Shown: one piece after another, positions 9,957-22,650 of the stretch
Layout of the letters: each line of letters starts with the position of its first letter
Numbering within the stretch: position 1 is the first letter of the stretch
NCBI GenBank assembly: GCA_022496185.1
Contig: WTXG01000165.1
Span: 1-64,000 of the forward strand
Reading direction: 5' to 3'
Length of the DNA: 64,000 bases
From: Multifurca ochricompacta
Lineage: Eukaryota > Basidiomycota > Agaricomycetes > Russulales > Russulaceae
Program-made: the position numbers and the translations under genes
Notes under the pieces: model-generated
Database searches by the model: none
What the model saw: the letters and a program-made list of their open reading frames with translations, nothing else
What the model was told of the DNA's origin: nothing

Positions 9957-11431
9957 ATGTCCTTCGACTACAACAGAGAAGAAATCCTCCAGGATGTCCT
10001 TGAAGGCGTGGTCGAATCAGATTGGGATCAAGTTGTCGACAAGTAACTCATTTTATCAGCGCGCAAACGGTGCACTGATTGAACGTGTGTGTACAGTTTC
10101 GACAACATGGACCTTAAGCCGGAACTCCTTCGTGGTGTCTACGCTCATGGGTCAGTGCTTCTTTCGATTTCCCATCGCCTTGCTTTGACAAAGAAGCAGT
10201 TTTGACCAGCCTTCAGCCATTCAGCAGCGTGCCATCGTCCCCATAGTGGAGGGTAATGATGTCATTGTACAGGCCCAGTCTGGCACGGGAAAAACACTAC
10301 CCTCTCCATATCCATCCTCCAAAGGCTCGACTTATCTTTCAAGAGTACTCAGGCGCTCATACTTACGCCAACGCGCGAGCTCGCACGGAAGATCCAAAAT
10401 GTCGTTATAACCCTTGGCGAATACATGGATGTCGAATGTCATGCATGCGTCGGTGGCACCAACGCCCGCGAGGACATTGACAAGCCCCAGGAGGGCGTTC
10501 AGGTCGTCGTTGGCATCCCCGGACGAGTATTCGATATGATCCACCGTCGTGCCCTTCGCACTGATGACATCAAACTCTTTTGTCTTTACGAGGCCAATGA
10601 GATGCTTTCGCACGGCTTCAAGGTCCAGATTTACGAGGTTTTCAAACTCCTTCCTCAGGACACCCAGGTCGTCCTTCTCTCCGCTATGATGCCCGCAGAT
10701 GTAATTGAGGTGACAGAGAAATTCATGCGTGAACCCGTTCGTATCCTCGTCAAGCGTGACGAGCTTACGCTCGAAGGTATCAAGCAATTCTACATTGACG
10801 CAGAGAAGGAGGAGCTGAAACTTGACGCGCTATGGGATGTTTTTGAAACCGCGAATATCACCCAAGCCATTATCTTCTGCAACACACGACAAAAGGTCGA
10901 TTGGCTTACAGAGAAAATCCGTGGTCGCTATTTTACGGTGTCCGCCGTCGTGCGTTTCTTTTTGGCCCCGACATTTACTGGATTCGGGATCGATCTGACC
11001 TGCTGTACGTAGCACGGTGATATGGAGCAAAAACAACGCGAAGCGCTGGTGAAGCGTTCCGCTTTGGCTCGTCTCGCGTGCTTATCACGACTGACCTGTC
11101 GGATCGTGGTATTGACGTGCAGCAAGTTTCCCTTGTGATCAACTACGACTTGCCCACAAAGTGCGAGGATTATATCCATCGCATTGGCCGAAGTGGTCGC
11201 TTCGGTCGAAAGGGTATCGCGATTAATTTTGCAACGACGGAGGATGTCGGGATGCTTCGGGATATTGAACGTTCGTGTATTCTGTTATTCTGCGCTTTGA
11301 GCTGCAATCAGCATTTACCTCTTGACCTTGATCGGTGTTTCAGAATTCTACATCACGCAAATCAGCAAAATGCCTAACCTTATAGCGTGTGTTTCAATAT
11401 CCTCTCCATCCGTCATACGTGCTTACGGTTG
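9957..11431 (+). pseudogene. eIF4A-like helicase copy with ruined DEAD box
   Basis: Near full-length eIF4A (DEAD-box translation initiation helicase) retaining introns. Exons approximate 9957-10042, 10097-10150, 10200-10949, 11013-11270 and 11344 onward. Family text includes NMDLKPELLRGVYA, the Q-motif region [56 protein letters not shown] and [15 protein letters not shown]. Motif II reads YEAN in place of DEAD (about 10588). Motif III reads SAM in place of SAT. ARGID reads SDRGID. One-base deletions shift the frame after GTGKT (about 10301) and near 11050, and the C-terminus lost its usual stop. Retained introns mean a DNA-level duplicate, not a processed copy. Confidence 0.85.
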
Positions 11432-12540
11432 ATTAATCTTTTTTCAGCGAATTTTTCTAGAATCATATACTTGCCATTACCTCTACGCGATATTTTCATG
11501 TTTTATCGATCTCGATCTCGGTTTCTTGCTCCGGTGTGATTGCTCTTCCGTCTTTGCTCCCCCATTCCCCGCAACCCAATTAAGATAACTCACACTGAGC
11601 AAGGAACACAGAATTTGCATTATTGTTCATCAACAAGTACTTGGATTGCAGGGTTTTTTCTCTTTCCATTGGCGTTTCCCATTGAACCTATGCACTTCCA
11701 AACGTCCATCGTTTTGCACCATTGCGATATAGAGCAGGATGTACAATGGGAGGCAACCCAAGTTTGCGACTGACTGAGTGTCTATATATCTTTTTAGCCA
11801 ATCAGACCCATGTAAAGTGGGCGGCAAGGGTTGAAAGGGGTGAGAGGAAAGCCATAACGCCGCGCAGTGAAATCAGTTCAACATGGCCTTGGCCTTTGAT
11901 ATTGCTTGATGTAACTGGCACAAGCTTTCCTGTTCCCGTTGCAACTGTAGCGAGCTATAAATGCGTAGCTCAGTCTTTGGGATAGAAAGACTATGTAATT
12001 TGTTAATACCTATAAATGCGTAGCTACACAAATGAATCAGTGAATGGGTAATGTAGCTGTAACACAGAAAGTACTGACCTCAGTCTTTGGGATAGAAAGA
12101 CTGAGGTTTCTAACTACGCTACTGAGTCTTTATGATAAAGAAAATTTGCACGACCCGCGTGCTCTGAATATTGCGTTGATACGGTGATGATCGGATCCGG
12201 GCCGTCATCTCCGGTATCAATTGGTTGCGTGCTATGGCTACACTTCCAACAGCAACCACTGCTAATGAGACGGGACTTGATATTGACTACAAAATTCTAG
12301 GATGACTAGAGTTGCCAGTTCTAGACTGCTTAGAATGACTGCCTAAAATTGGCGCAAAGAATGGTTGCATTCGTCAATGCACTCACAACACCTATTCCAC
12401 TCTGCCCTGAGCACTGTGTTGAACCGGTACAGAGATGCCGGGATAACGGATCGACATAATTGTGATCACGCTTAGTGATGAGATCTTAAGATCGGGTAAC
12501 GAGATAATTGAACGCTCTCGTTTGATTTAGTAGCCGATAT
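11432..12540. other. Intergenic with LTR-like duplicated hairpin block
   Basis: No gene recognised. A block ctataaatgcgtagct is duplicated (about 11955 and 12011). The hairpin word cagtctttgggatagaaag also occurs twice (11971 and 12080). The second copy forms a perfect inverted repeat, CCTCAGTCTTT..AAAGACTGAGG (12078-12106). This looks like decayed LTR DNA of the same style as those at 0.98 and 9.7 kb. Confidence 0.5.
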
Positions 12541-13078
12541 AGTACATAAAATGTATAAAAGTCACTGTATAGCTGCTATAATAAAGCAGCTGCTCCTTAA
12601 ATCACAAGCATCTAAAGTCTCTAAGTCCCTCAAGGTGAGATAGAATAGTAGTACTGTAGTATCTGAGTACAAGCCTGCGCCATGCCTGTTCCTCACATCC
12701 ATACCATGAGGTACGGCTACAGTGTGCAGCCCTACCGGGTACCTGGAGTGCCAAAAGTAATACTCAGATCTATGCAAGTATTTTCCCATGGATCACTCAG
12801 ATCCTGAGTGGCAATACCCACAAGTATTCCCATGGCTCTACTCACAGGTTACCCAGACTCATGCTATGTCTTACTGCTACTTTGGTCTGTCCGAGTTGTG
12901 CCATGTCAGCGCGTTCAGAAACAAAGTAGTTTAACTAAAATCACTTAAATTGCAGTTGTAGGTAGGCCAGTGGCTTTCCGAGTAGTGAGTAGTAACATAC
13001 ATGTACAAAATACCGAAATTTAAAACAGGACAAGTTGTGTTGTAGTACCAATACAGTGCAGTTCGTTCCGATAATACG
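12541..13078 (+). other. LTR-like TATA/hairpin remnant and spacer
   Basis: atgtataaaag (12551-12561) is followed by a 7-bp inverted repeat, AGCTGCT (12571-12577) and AGCAGCT (12585-12591). The rest, up to the stop of NLR2, contains gggtacctgg echoes of the repeat at the window start. No coding region seen. Confidence 0.4.
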
Positions 13079-16000
13079 CTACAAGCTATTCTCCTCCTTT
13101 TTGGCACCATGTTCCAACAGCAGCTGTGAAAACTCGTGGCGTCCATTCTCCGATGCTACCTGGAACGGGGTCTTGCCATGTGCTATGGCATTCACATCCG
13201 CACCAAATTCAAGGAGAATCAGAGCGACTTGCAGGCATCCCTGGTTCGATGCCAGATATAAGGGAGTATAACCATCCAATGTCACCGCGTTTACGTCCGC
13301 GCCGCGCTCGAGGATCAACTTGGCAATCTCGTGATCGTCGTATTCTGACGTCATGTGCAAAAGAGTCCACCCATCGCTACACCGGCCATGAACATCGGCA
13401 CCAGATTCGACTAACAAACGTGCAATGTCAAGCTTCCCCATGGCGTATGCTCCATGTATCGGATCATTGTCTCGTTCATCCCGCGCGTTCACATCGGCAC
13501 CGTGGTCTCTCAACAGGCTTACGACCTCGGCGGTTCCCTCTTGTGATCCCACGTGCAATGGGGTCTTTCCTCTCCCATTCCTGGAGTTCACATCTGCCCC
13601 ACATTGAAGTAGCAGCCGAGCGACATCAACGTGTCCCTTGGACGATGCTGCATGTAGCGGAGTACCGTATGATCCACAATTAGCGTTGACATCCTGCGGG
13701 TGGATGGAAATGAGGTATTCTGCAAAACCGGGGAGACCGCATAACGCAGCACAGTATAGAGGAGTCACCGTGGGTTGCGATGGAGATACAGAGAGCTCGG
13801 ATATAGATCGATTTCGTCTGCTCTCTATGTCATGAATCCAAACCCATGCTGTGAAATGTGGCTTGCCTCGGTCAAAAAGGTGCGCCATGCTATCTTGTGT
13901 CCGCACTGACACCGTCTCAAACCGAGCGTGATCGACCCAGTTCTCAGCAGCGTAAAAAGCAAGAGGGAAGTTCTTCAGTCCGTCTTTGTCAATTTGGTCA
14001 TCTAAATTGAGCAAGACAGTTAGGCAAGCCCTTGCGAGGACCATATGCGCAGGTTCAGCGGGAGTGATACCGCGAGGCATTTTTGACCCCTTTGATTGCA
14101 AGACGGTTCGATACCAAGAACTCTTTCACGGAGAAGTGCGAAAACTGCACGACTCGTGAGTCATCGACGTTGACAATCGCGATCAGACTGAACACGCCGA
14201 CAAAACTGCGTCTTCTGCATCGTCCGGACGCCACCCGGACAAGAGCTTGCAACTTGTTCCCTGGTCGAATTGGATCGCAAAGACTTCGCGAGTTCATCAA
14301 CACGAAGCGGGCGAACAGATGCGATCAAGCATTGAAAAGACGGTGTGCATGCTCCCATTTCTCCTCGGGGATTCCAACAAGCGTCCGCTCGTATGTCTCA
14401 TCTAGCGTCACGGGGAGTTCATCCAGAGCCCGTCGGATACTCGCTGGGATACACCGGCGTAGCGTGTCGAGTTGGCAAAATACCCATCGAAACCTGTACA
14501 ATATTATGAGAAACCTATCCAATGGGTAGGAGCGATCATGCCTTACATTCCGTCAGCTTTTTCCGCGAGGGTACCTATCACCAATTCCTTATCTTCCTCT
14601 CGCCATCTTCGCATTGTTCTATCTGAACGAACGAAAGCGCTGACGTAGTTGATGATATCCTCCTTTTGTCCGCTTTCATCGTGAAGGGAGAAATGGCAAG
14701 ATGTCAAAACCTCGAGTGTTGTTCGTATGTCTTGCTCAGGACGACTTGTTATACAAATACGCAGATTGGGATAGGATAGATTGACGAGGTTTTCTATGAA
14801 TTCGAGGACCTTCTCGCGAGCAGACGGAGTTCCAATGGTATTCGGACATTCATCCAGCGCGTCCACGATGATGTAAGTTGCAATCTGTCCCTGGGCCTTG
14901 AGCATCTCCTTCAAACATTGAACAAGTACATTTTCACTTGGCTGTTGCGAACCATTGCGATGAGTAATGTATAAGTGGGAGAGGATGGCACAACAATAAT
15001 TGGACTGTTCACAGAGCTGGATAAGTATGGAAGAGAGCAGGCTGCGGACGTCCTGCTTTCCGATGTCTTTAAAGTCGAAATAGAAGTATGCCATCAAAGC
15101 TCCTCCTGTCTCTTGTAATTGCTCGATTTCGTGGATAATCGTCGAGCTCGTGGAAAAAGTAAATTCCCCCATAGGGACAGAGTTAGAAAGAAGGCAGCAC
15201 ACCAAAGAATGCTCTTTCCTGATCCCGCTGCAAAGCAGACAGGGAATTAATGACAAGAAAAAGAAAAAGAGAGGAAGAGGAAAGTACGTTTTCCGTGTAC
15301 CCACAAGAGGGAACCTGTCATCTTCCATTGTTTGTAAGTATCTCCACGAGTAAACCATGACGCGGTTCCATCATGATGAGAGCCACGTGCAACATTATGA
15401 TTTGTCGATGGATCAGGAGGAGAGAGCCATCTTCGGAGATCGTCTCGTGATGACTGCCTGTGAAAGGGCTTCAGAACCGCACCCAAACATGGACGTATTG
15501 GATTACAAACGGGACATCATTTCTGTTACTGCTTCACCATGAACGGGACTGAAAATTACAGGGGTGAGGGTGAGAAGTTAAGTAGACCTTACGCACACGC
15601 TTTGATGCTGTACGCGACCTCTTTGACCACATTCACGTTATCTCCGACACTCTGCGTGGCCTCCTTGATTACTTTAACGTTTTCATCGACGCTGTTTGCG
15701 ACCGTCTTAATCGCCTTCACATTTCCATCGACATCGTACGTAACCTCTAGGTTCTTCGCCACCGTCATCCGCATTTCCTCATGCGTCAGTTTGTCTAACC
15801 TTTGTAACGCATCTTCGACATCTGTCCTTCCGGCCAACCTCTTCACGAATGCTTCTGTTAAGGTTTAAGCTAAGAATAATGTATATAAATGAATAGACTC
15901 GCTGATTCGTCTCTGCTTCATTTCTTTTGTTGCAAGGGCGAGAATGCAGAGTACTTCCGCCATGATTTTTCCCAGCATTTCCGTCATTTCTGGGGTGAGT

Positions 16001-16537
16001 GGAATTCCAGAATATACCTTGAGACGGCTAAGAAAATTTTGGATACGCTCAAAGAGGTCAACAAAGACATCGTAGCTAGCGGCAACCCCTTTGCCGCCTG
16101 ATATATGAAGTGTTACCACGTTGGAAGAGAAGAGAAACGAGGTGAGATATTACTGCGAGAAGAACCCCGATTCCAGTAAAGATTGTCTTTGCAGGAGAGA
16201 ACACCTGGCCGGGTGGATTATATGAGAGTGAAGACACAGAAAAAACCTATCCCGGAGGGCTTACCAAACCAACGCCCTCGCCAAGTATCCCAGAAAACAT
16301 GGACAAAATGTACACGGTAGGGCTGAGCCACTTGACCAACCCCTCGTCACCCTTCCGAGTTCCATCGAGTGCATCTGTTTGCTTTTGAAAGACGTCTAGG
16401 ACGGCATCGGGAGAGTCACACGCATTGAACTCAGCGGTAAAGGGATGGTCGCGGAGGTCTTGCCCAATTTTCTTTTTGTATTCTTTCGAGGCAGCATCGA
16501 AGATGGATAGGAAGGCAGACGAGGGGATAGTGGACAT
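13079..16537 (-). pseudogene. NLR2: Goodbye-NACHT-ankyrin gene, frameshifted
   Basis: Same architecture as NLR3 in tandem. Exons (minus): 16537-16265 (MSTIPSSAFLSIFDAASKEY.., Goodbye), 16204-16154, 16097-15903, 15854-15593, 15455-15288 (WLSPPDPSTNHN), 15227-15203 (P-loop GKPGSGKS across introns), 15146-14547 (NACHT; Walker B-like YIIVDALDECPN), then 14493-13079 (linker and about seven ankyrin repeats). The intron at 15902 would start with GC (gcgagt). The frame is broken near 16085 and, compared with NLR3, by single missing bases near 14190, 14286 and 14336, with another shift near 14056. The final 340 residues remain open. Probably a recent pseudogene. Confidence 0.85.
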
Positions 16538-17477
16538 AACGTTAGTTTAGAATAACTAGGGAGGGTGAGGCGTAGAGGTTGTGAGTGTGTAATAGGCCAA
16601 CTTACAGCGTTAACACACAGAAGTGAATAGACGCTCAATATTATAATTGCACGATTTGCACAACGCAACCTAACCTAAGATAAGTCGTCTCACAGCACGA
16701 AGCACACGAACAAAATATGTCGCATGACAAAGGCAGAGATAGAAAACCACGTGACTGATGGCACGTGAGTCCTTTCACAATCTTTGCTGGCAGCTGCTCC
16801 TGCTTTGTTATTTTTATTGTCTGTACCAGTCCATCCATTCTCTCTGCCAGTATCCGCTTACTTTTCCATGAAAGGCATGGTGGCTTAACTTACCCGAGCC
16901 GTTCACTTCCGCATTACCGTGTCGTCGTCGCCGGGACAACGTCCATAATTGTCTCACTTTTATGGTGATGACCTGTCTCTCGAATTCTCTCTCTCGTTAA
17001 TTTGTCCCATAATGTATAATCGGAATCAAATCAATCCCCCTCTCCTTTCCACAAATGCGATATGTATCGCCTTAAAAAAAATGCTGTGCTTGACTGTGCT
17101 CTATTCTTGATGCGCTGACTCCCCCTCCCCCTCTTCCCTCCCTTCTCAAATTCGGACGGCGACGGAAGCACCTTACCAGTTTTGGATCCCACTGACGAAC
17201 TATGAATCCGTATCACGTGCACAGAACCCCCTTCGCTTAGTTGCTGCCGTCAGCTCAAGTTCGAGAACCACGCCTCTCGCCCGTCCTCCCCCAAAGAAGA
17301 AAGGCCATCCAACTAGCTGTTAGAGGATCAATGGCGCTCACGGCCGGTACAGCTATGCCAACTACTCGGGACCCTGAAGGGCCGAAGAGGTCATCTTTTC
17401 AGGGCTAGGATAAACGTTAAATAGATCTCTCTCCCTACCACCAACTCTACTCAACGCGTACCTTCATATCCTCCTTT
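16538..17477. other. Intergenic: upstream regions of NLR2 and zinc-ribbon gene 1
   Basis: About 940 bases between divergent starts. Pyrimidine-rich tracts are present. CACGTG appears at 16749 and 16763, but I have no basis for a regulator. No gene recognised. Confidence 0.4.
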
Positions 17478-17921
17478 ATGGCCTCACGCACTCAGAAGCA
17501 AGATCGCAAGAAATCAAGGAGTTATACATCCAGTACGTGAGAGTGTACTCCTTTATGGGTATGGTCTGATGCGAGTTTTGCCACAGGCAACGTCAGAGAC
17601 ATCTCCGTCTTTAATGTACCCCAACAGCTTGGGCGGCAGAAACCAAAGCAGGTGATTCCTCCTTGTCCAATAGCTTTTTTTTTTCATGACGCCTATGAAC
17701 CGACGCTGATCATCCTGCGCATATACTGCATGATACAATAGCAGTGCCACAGTGGGTCTGTATTTGTCCACCCTGGAGCGAAGGCGATCTATGCAGGAGC
17801 CGCGTCTGGTGATGGGCCATATGAATGTAGGAAGTGCGGGCATGCCGTCCTCACTGTCACGGTGGCATGGTGTCCTGCATGCTTGGATCTGTTCCCGTGG
17901 CTGCCACCCACTGCGAGGTAG
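17478..17921 (+). CDS. Small zinc-ribbon protein, paralog 1
   Basis: A three-exon model (17478-17532, 17587-17651, 17745-17921) gives 98 residues in phase. The N-terminus is basic (MASRTQKQDRKKSRS). The C-terminal third holds a Cys4 ribbon: GDGPYECRKCG, VLTV, then WCPACLDLFPW, i.e. CxxC and CxxC separated by 13 residues. The same ribbon with matching DNA ends the gene at 24137-24709, while the N-termini differ. I do not recognise the family; a rubredoxin-like or RanBP2-like metal knuckle is possible. No signal peptide or membrane segment. It sits between NLR2 and NLR3, with its 3' end facing the 3' end of NLR3. Introns inferred from GT..AG only. Confidence 0.6.
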
Positions 17922-18422
17922 ACCCCCAGCTGCGCATTGAACACAGGCGCAACTATATCCCATCAATCCACATCCCTCTTCCAAACCGGGAAAACAATCT
18001 ACAGACCCGTTTTTGGAGAGGCCACACACAGTGACTATTCCTATTCTATTGTCTTTCTTTACTTGGCTTGGCGGGCTACCGTATAACTTATAAAAACCTT
18101 AATGTATCCATAAGTTGACTACACTTGAATTTTGCTGCTAGAGAATGTTTATTTTTTGTTTTGTATACGTATATATACTTTTAAAAAAAAATAAAGATCC
18201 ACATACAAGACCAGCCGCAGTAACAATGCCACCAGGGCAGAGAGAAAAAACCACGTGTCCCAAAAGAGAAAGTAAGGCGCTTTCCGGTTACTAATAAAAC
18301 GGGCGGACTACATACATCACGCCATCATCCCAATACTGATTTACCAGAAGATGAAGCTGTCTGCCCATGCGGCGAGCTCCTACAGAAACCAAGAGTGATC
18401 CTGTAGCTTATTAACATCCTAT
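17922..18422. other. Intergenic, convergent 3' ends
   Basis: AT-rich spacer between zinc-ribbon gene 1 (+) and NLR3 (-), with A/T runs near 18182. No gene seen. Confidence 0.4.
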
Positions 18423-21400
18423 TTATTCTTCATCGGTGCCTAGCAGTAACCGTGCGATCTCGTGATGTCTCATCTCCGATGCGATCTGGAAGGGTGTCCT
18501 ACCACTATTGTCCCGCACGTGCACATCCGCACCACGTTCGATTAGCAAACGCACAACGTCGGAAAGTCCACGATCTACTGCCATAAGTAAAGGAGTCGAA
18601 CCTCCTTCCAGCTGTGCATTCACGTTCGCCCCGCGCTCGAGCAACAGGTCGACAGTTTCAACGTCCCTGAGTAGTGATGCCAGGAAGAATAGAAAGACTC
18701 CGATCGTGCCTTGCATATCCACGTCTGCACCACGACGAAGGAGTAAACGCGCAGCCCGATAATTTTTGTTCTGAAGTGCTTGATATATAGGAGTGTTGCC
18801 TATCATGTCCTTTCCGTTCACATCAGCTCCGTGATCAAGTAATAACTCCATGATCTCGAGATGTCCACCCTTTGTGGCCAAATACAATGGAGGCTGACCT
18901 AGGTAGTCGAAGCCAAAGGAATTCACGTCTCCCCCGTGCTTGATCAAAATCCGTGCGATCTCGAGGTATCCTTCGAGTGACGCCGTTTGTAACGGGGTTC
19001 TAACGTTGGGGAGAAGGTCGTTCACATCTTCCGGGTGTGTAGAGATGAGATGTTCTACCAGACTGCGGAAACCACAAAACACCGCGAAATGTAAAGGGAC
19101 TGGGATCAATACGGGTGGGCGTCTGTCTGGAGTGGATAGGATATCCGGGTCTATATTATATAAACCAAACCAGGCTCCAAAGTGTGGCTTGCTTTTGTCA
19201 AACAAAAGCTTCATGCTTTCTTGGACCCGTGTTGATACATCCTCAAAACGGGCGTGATCGACCCAGTGCTGAGCGGCATAGAGCGCCAGCGGAAAGTCCT
19301 TGGCATGATCTCTGTCAACTTGATCATCCACCGGCAGCTGAAGCAGAATGAGGAGGCAAACTCGCGCAAGGACCTCGTGTGCAGACTCAAGGGGAACGTG
19401 GTAGCGCGACGCGATTCTAACCGATGCAGTGGCGAGGCGATTCGACGTTAAGAACTCCTTGACAGAGAAGTGCGAAAACTGCACGACTCGTAAACCTCCC
19501 ACGCTGATAATCGCGATCAGACTCGAACACGCCGACAAAACTGCGTCTTCTGCATCGTCAGGACGCCACCCGGACAAGAGCTTGCAACTTGTTCCCTGGT
19601 CGAATTGGATCGCAAAGACTTCCGCGAGTTCATCAACACGAAGTGGGCGAACAGATGCGATCAAGCATTGAAAGAGACGGTGTGCATGCTCCCATTTCTC
19701 CTCGGGGATTCCAACAAGCGTCCGCTCGTATGTCTCATCTAGCGTCACAGGGAGTTCATCCAGAGCCCGTCGGATACTCGCTGGGATACACCGGCGTAGC
19801 GTGTCAAGTTGACAAAATACCCATCGAAACCTGCACAACATCATGAGAAACTTTACCAACGGGTAGGAGTAATCACGACTTACATTCCGTCAGCTTTTCT
19901 CGAGAGGGTATTTACCACCAATTCCTTATCCTCCGCTCGCCATCTTCGCATTGCTCGGTCCAAGCGAACGAAGGACCGGATGTAGTTGATGATATCCTCC
20001 TTTTGGCCGCTTTCATCGTGAAGGGAGAAACGGAAAGATGTTAAAGGCTCGAGTATGGTTCGTATGTCTTGCTCAGGACGACTTGTAATGCAGATATGTA
20101 AGTTTGAATGACCTGACTTGACAAGTTCCTCTACAAAATTGAGGGCCTTTTCGCGTGCGGAAGGGGTACCAACAGTATTTGGGCATTCATCTAGCCCGTC
20201 CACAATGATGTAAATTGCGGCTTGTCCGGGAACATTGAACATGTCTTGGAGGCATTGTGCAAGTGCACTTTCACTGGGCTGTCGTGCGCCACTACGGTGG
20301 GAGGTGTATAAGTTAGAAAGGATGCTACAACAATGATCTGATTGTTCACAGAATTGGATAAGGAGAGAAGATAGCAAGCTGCGGACGTCCTGCTTTCCGA
20401 TGTCCTTGAAGTCAAAATAAAAGTACGCCATTAAAGGCGATCCGGTCCCAAGTGAATTCTCGATGTCTTGAATGATCGTGGAGCTAATGAAAAATGAAGA
20501 CATTGTTAATATTCGCGGATACTGGAATTGTTTTGAAGAGGCATACCAGAGAATGCTTTTTCCTGACCCAGCTGCGGAACCAGGAGGAGATGAGAAGTAG
20601 GGAAGATACAGAAAGTCAAAGACGCACGTTTTCCATGGATCCACAGTAGGGAGCTCGTCATTTTCCACTGCTTGAAAGTCTTTCCTCTGATGAACCACGC
20701 AGCGGTCCCATGGTGGTGAGAATCACAAGCAATATTGTGGTTCGTCGATGGGTCCGGGGGGGAGAGCCACTTTCGGAGGCTCTCTCGCAACTGATTGCCT
20801 GTAAGGGAGGCTCGACATGCGCGACCACCGCTATCGGGAAAAACGAACCTTGATGCTCCTCGGTCGCTGTTTACCCGTCAGCACTATGTGCGCAACCCGT
20901 TGAACATGTTGTACACACCATCTCGAATCACCCGCACATTGTTATCCACGTTGTGCGTGACTTGCAAGTTTTTAGCCACTACCGCCCGAACCTCCTCCTG
21001 CGTCAGTTGATCTAATCTCTGGAGCGAGTCCTCAATCTCCGTCTTTCCCACAAGCTTCTTCAAATATTTCTCTGCACTATCATGAGACAAGAACGATATG
21101 CCATAGAAATTACTGTACTGATTCGCCTCTGGTTCATTTCTCTTGTTGAAAGAGCAAGGATTGAAAGCACTTCTGCCATTATCTTTCCAAGTAAATCCGC
21201 CATCTCGGTAGTGAGTGGAATCCCAGAGTAGATCTCGAGGCGAGCGAGGAAGCCTTGAATGCGCTCAAAGAGGTTTGCGAGCACGTCATGGCTCGCGCTA
21301 ACATCCTTGGCAGCCTAACAGACTCAAATGTCATCAATGGCCAACACCAGGGGATTCAAGGAGGGAACTCACCACGAGGAGGACACCAATTCCGGTAAAA

Positions 21401-21781
21401 ATGACTTTTGCAGGCGAGAATGGCTGCAATTAAAGTATCAAACCGGAATGATCTAGAAGGAATTAACTCCTTGGGACTTACTAGGCTGATTCCCTCGCCA
21501 AGCGTTGCCGAGAACATGTACAAGATATGGATCGTGGGACGGAGCCACTTCATCAGGCTTTCGTCTTCCTTCCTGAATTCGTCGAATGCCTGTGCCTGCT
21601 CTCGAAATAGGTTCAGCACGGCATCCGGAGAGTGGCAGTTGTTAAGGGCTGTAGCGAATGGATGAGAATCTAGGTCTTGTCCCGTCTGTTTTTTGTACTC
21701 CTTCGAGGCAACTCGAAAAATCAAGGCGAAGTTCGAAGTACCAAAGGGGGTGATGGAGTGTGAGTGGTGGAGAGCAGACAT
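18423..21781 (-). CDS. NLR3: intact Goodbye-NACHT-ankyrin protein
   Basis: Eight exons join in phase: 21781-21482, 21423-21373, 21314-21119, 21071-20919, 20798-20628, 20571-20547, 20483-19884 and 19830-18423, total 967 codons plus stop. Goodbye domain about residues 15-200 (EYKKQTGQDL, GIPLTTEMADLLGKIMAEVL, RLDQLTQEE). A linker WLSPPDPSTNHN precedes the P-loop GKPGSGKS, built from a 25-base exon. NACHT follows, with Walker B-like YIIVDGLDECPN. A winged-helix-type linker contains RWVFCQLDTLRRC and FSHFSVKEFL. Six to seven ankyrin repeats end at TDEE. Fungal STAND proteins of this type are signal-sensing NTPases linked to incompatibility or defence. The start at MSALHH matches NLR2. The donor of exon 4 is the least certain boundary. 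Confidence 0.85.
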
Positions 21782-22083
21782 TCTACCGGTGGAGAGAGCA
21801 GTCCTTCGTCCTGAGCGTCCTAAAGAAATGATAAAGATAGAAAGAAGAAGCAAGGGGTCCGGCCATGTAATTACTAGGAACACGTCTACCGCCCGAAGAC
21901 ACGAAAAGGACAAGTGCCCGAAGTGATGCACCAATACCGACTGACACGCAGAAGAATCAGAATCAGCGTGTGAATTCATTCATTTCTCGCCCTTTGCCGC
22001 AATATTTCAATCTCCGACTCCTGCCACCACCAGCATTACCACACTACCACACTCATGAGTAGTTGAACTCTTCAGACAATGTG
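21782..22083. promoter_or_regulatory. Spacer upstream of NLR3
   Basis: About 300 bases between the NLR3 start and a possible plus-strand gene. A plain open frame continues upstream of the NLR3 ATG to 21979, so a longer N-terminus cannot be excluded. I prefer 21781 by comparison with NLR1 and NLR2. Confidence 0.35.
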
Positions 22084-22650
22084 TCCGACGAGGAGCTCAT
22101 TATACAGCAGGCCCAGGCTACTCTCCCTCTACCCGTTCCGTTTCTAAACTTCGTTGTAGGCAGCCTACTATTGAATCACGGATGGAAACACCCTAGCATA
22201 ACGCCCTGACCCTTTTACTGATCCGCGCCTTGTCTCTGCGCCCTAGACACTTAAACGATGGTGGAACAGCCTGGAGGATCCCTCATTATGGGAGCCGCAC
22301 TCTCTGTGGATGAAATCAAAGCGCTCTTGGAGTTCGAGTTCGAGTATCTTTTGACATTTCATTCACCTCTCTTCTGGACATCCGCTTGGACTGCTTTCTT
22401 GCGCACTGTCTTGGTGCTGTTCGCCTGTCGCGCTTGTTTCTCGACTGTGTCAGCATCGCCAGCTCAGTTCCTCACTCTTGTCTTCTGGGTTATTTGTTAT
22501 CCAGGCGCTGTTATAGCGGTGCCAAGTTTAACAATGAAATGGCCGCCATGGGACTGACTGATGCCTACTCAGGACGATTGAATGAGACGCTTGATGTAAG
22601 CGCCTCTCTATGTTTCCGGGACAAGCTCTTGCGTGGTATCGCAGCGTAGT
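22084..22650 (+). other. Possible exons of an unrecognised gene
   Basis: Short frames look exon-like. A SDEELIIQQAQATLPLP segment begins near 22084. A segment after a plausible acceptor at about 22504 reads AKFNNEMAAMGLTDAYSGRL and ends at a gtaagc donor near 22597. Between them is MVEQPGGSLIMGAALSVDEI (22258). I could not join them into one convincing frame and do not recognise a family. Confidence 0.3.
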
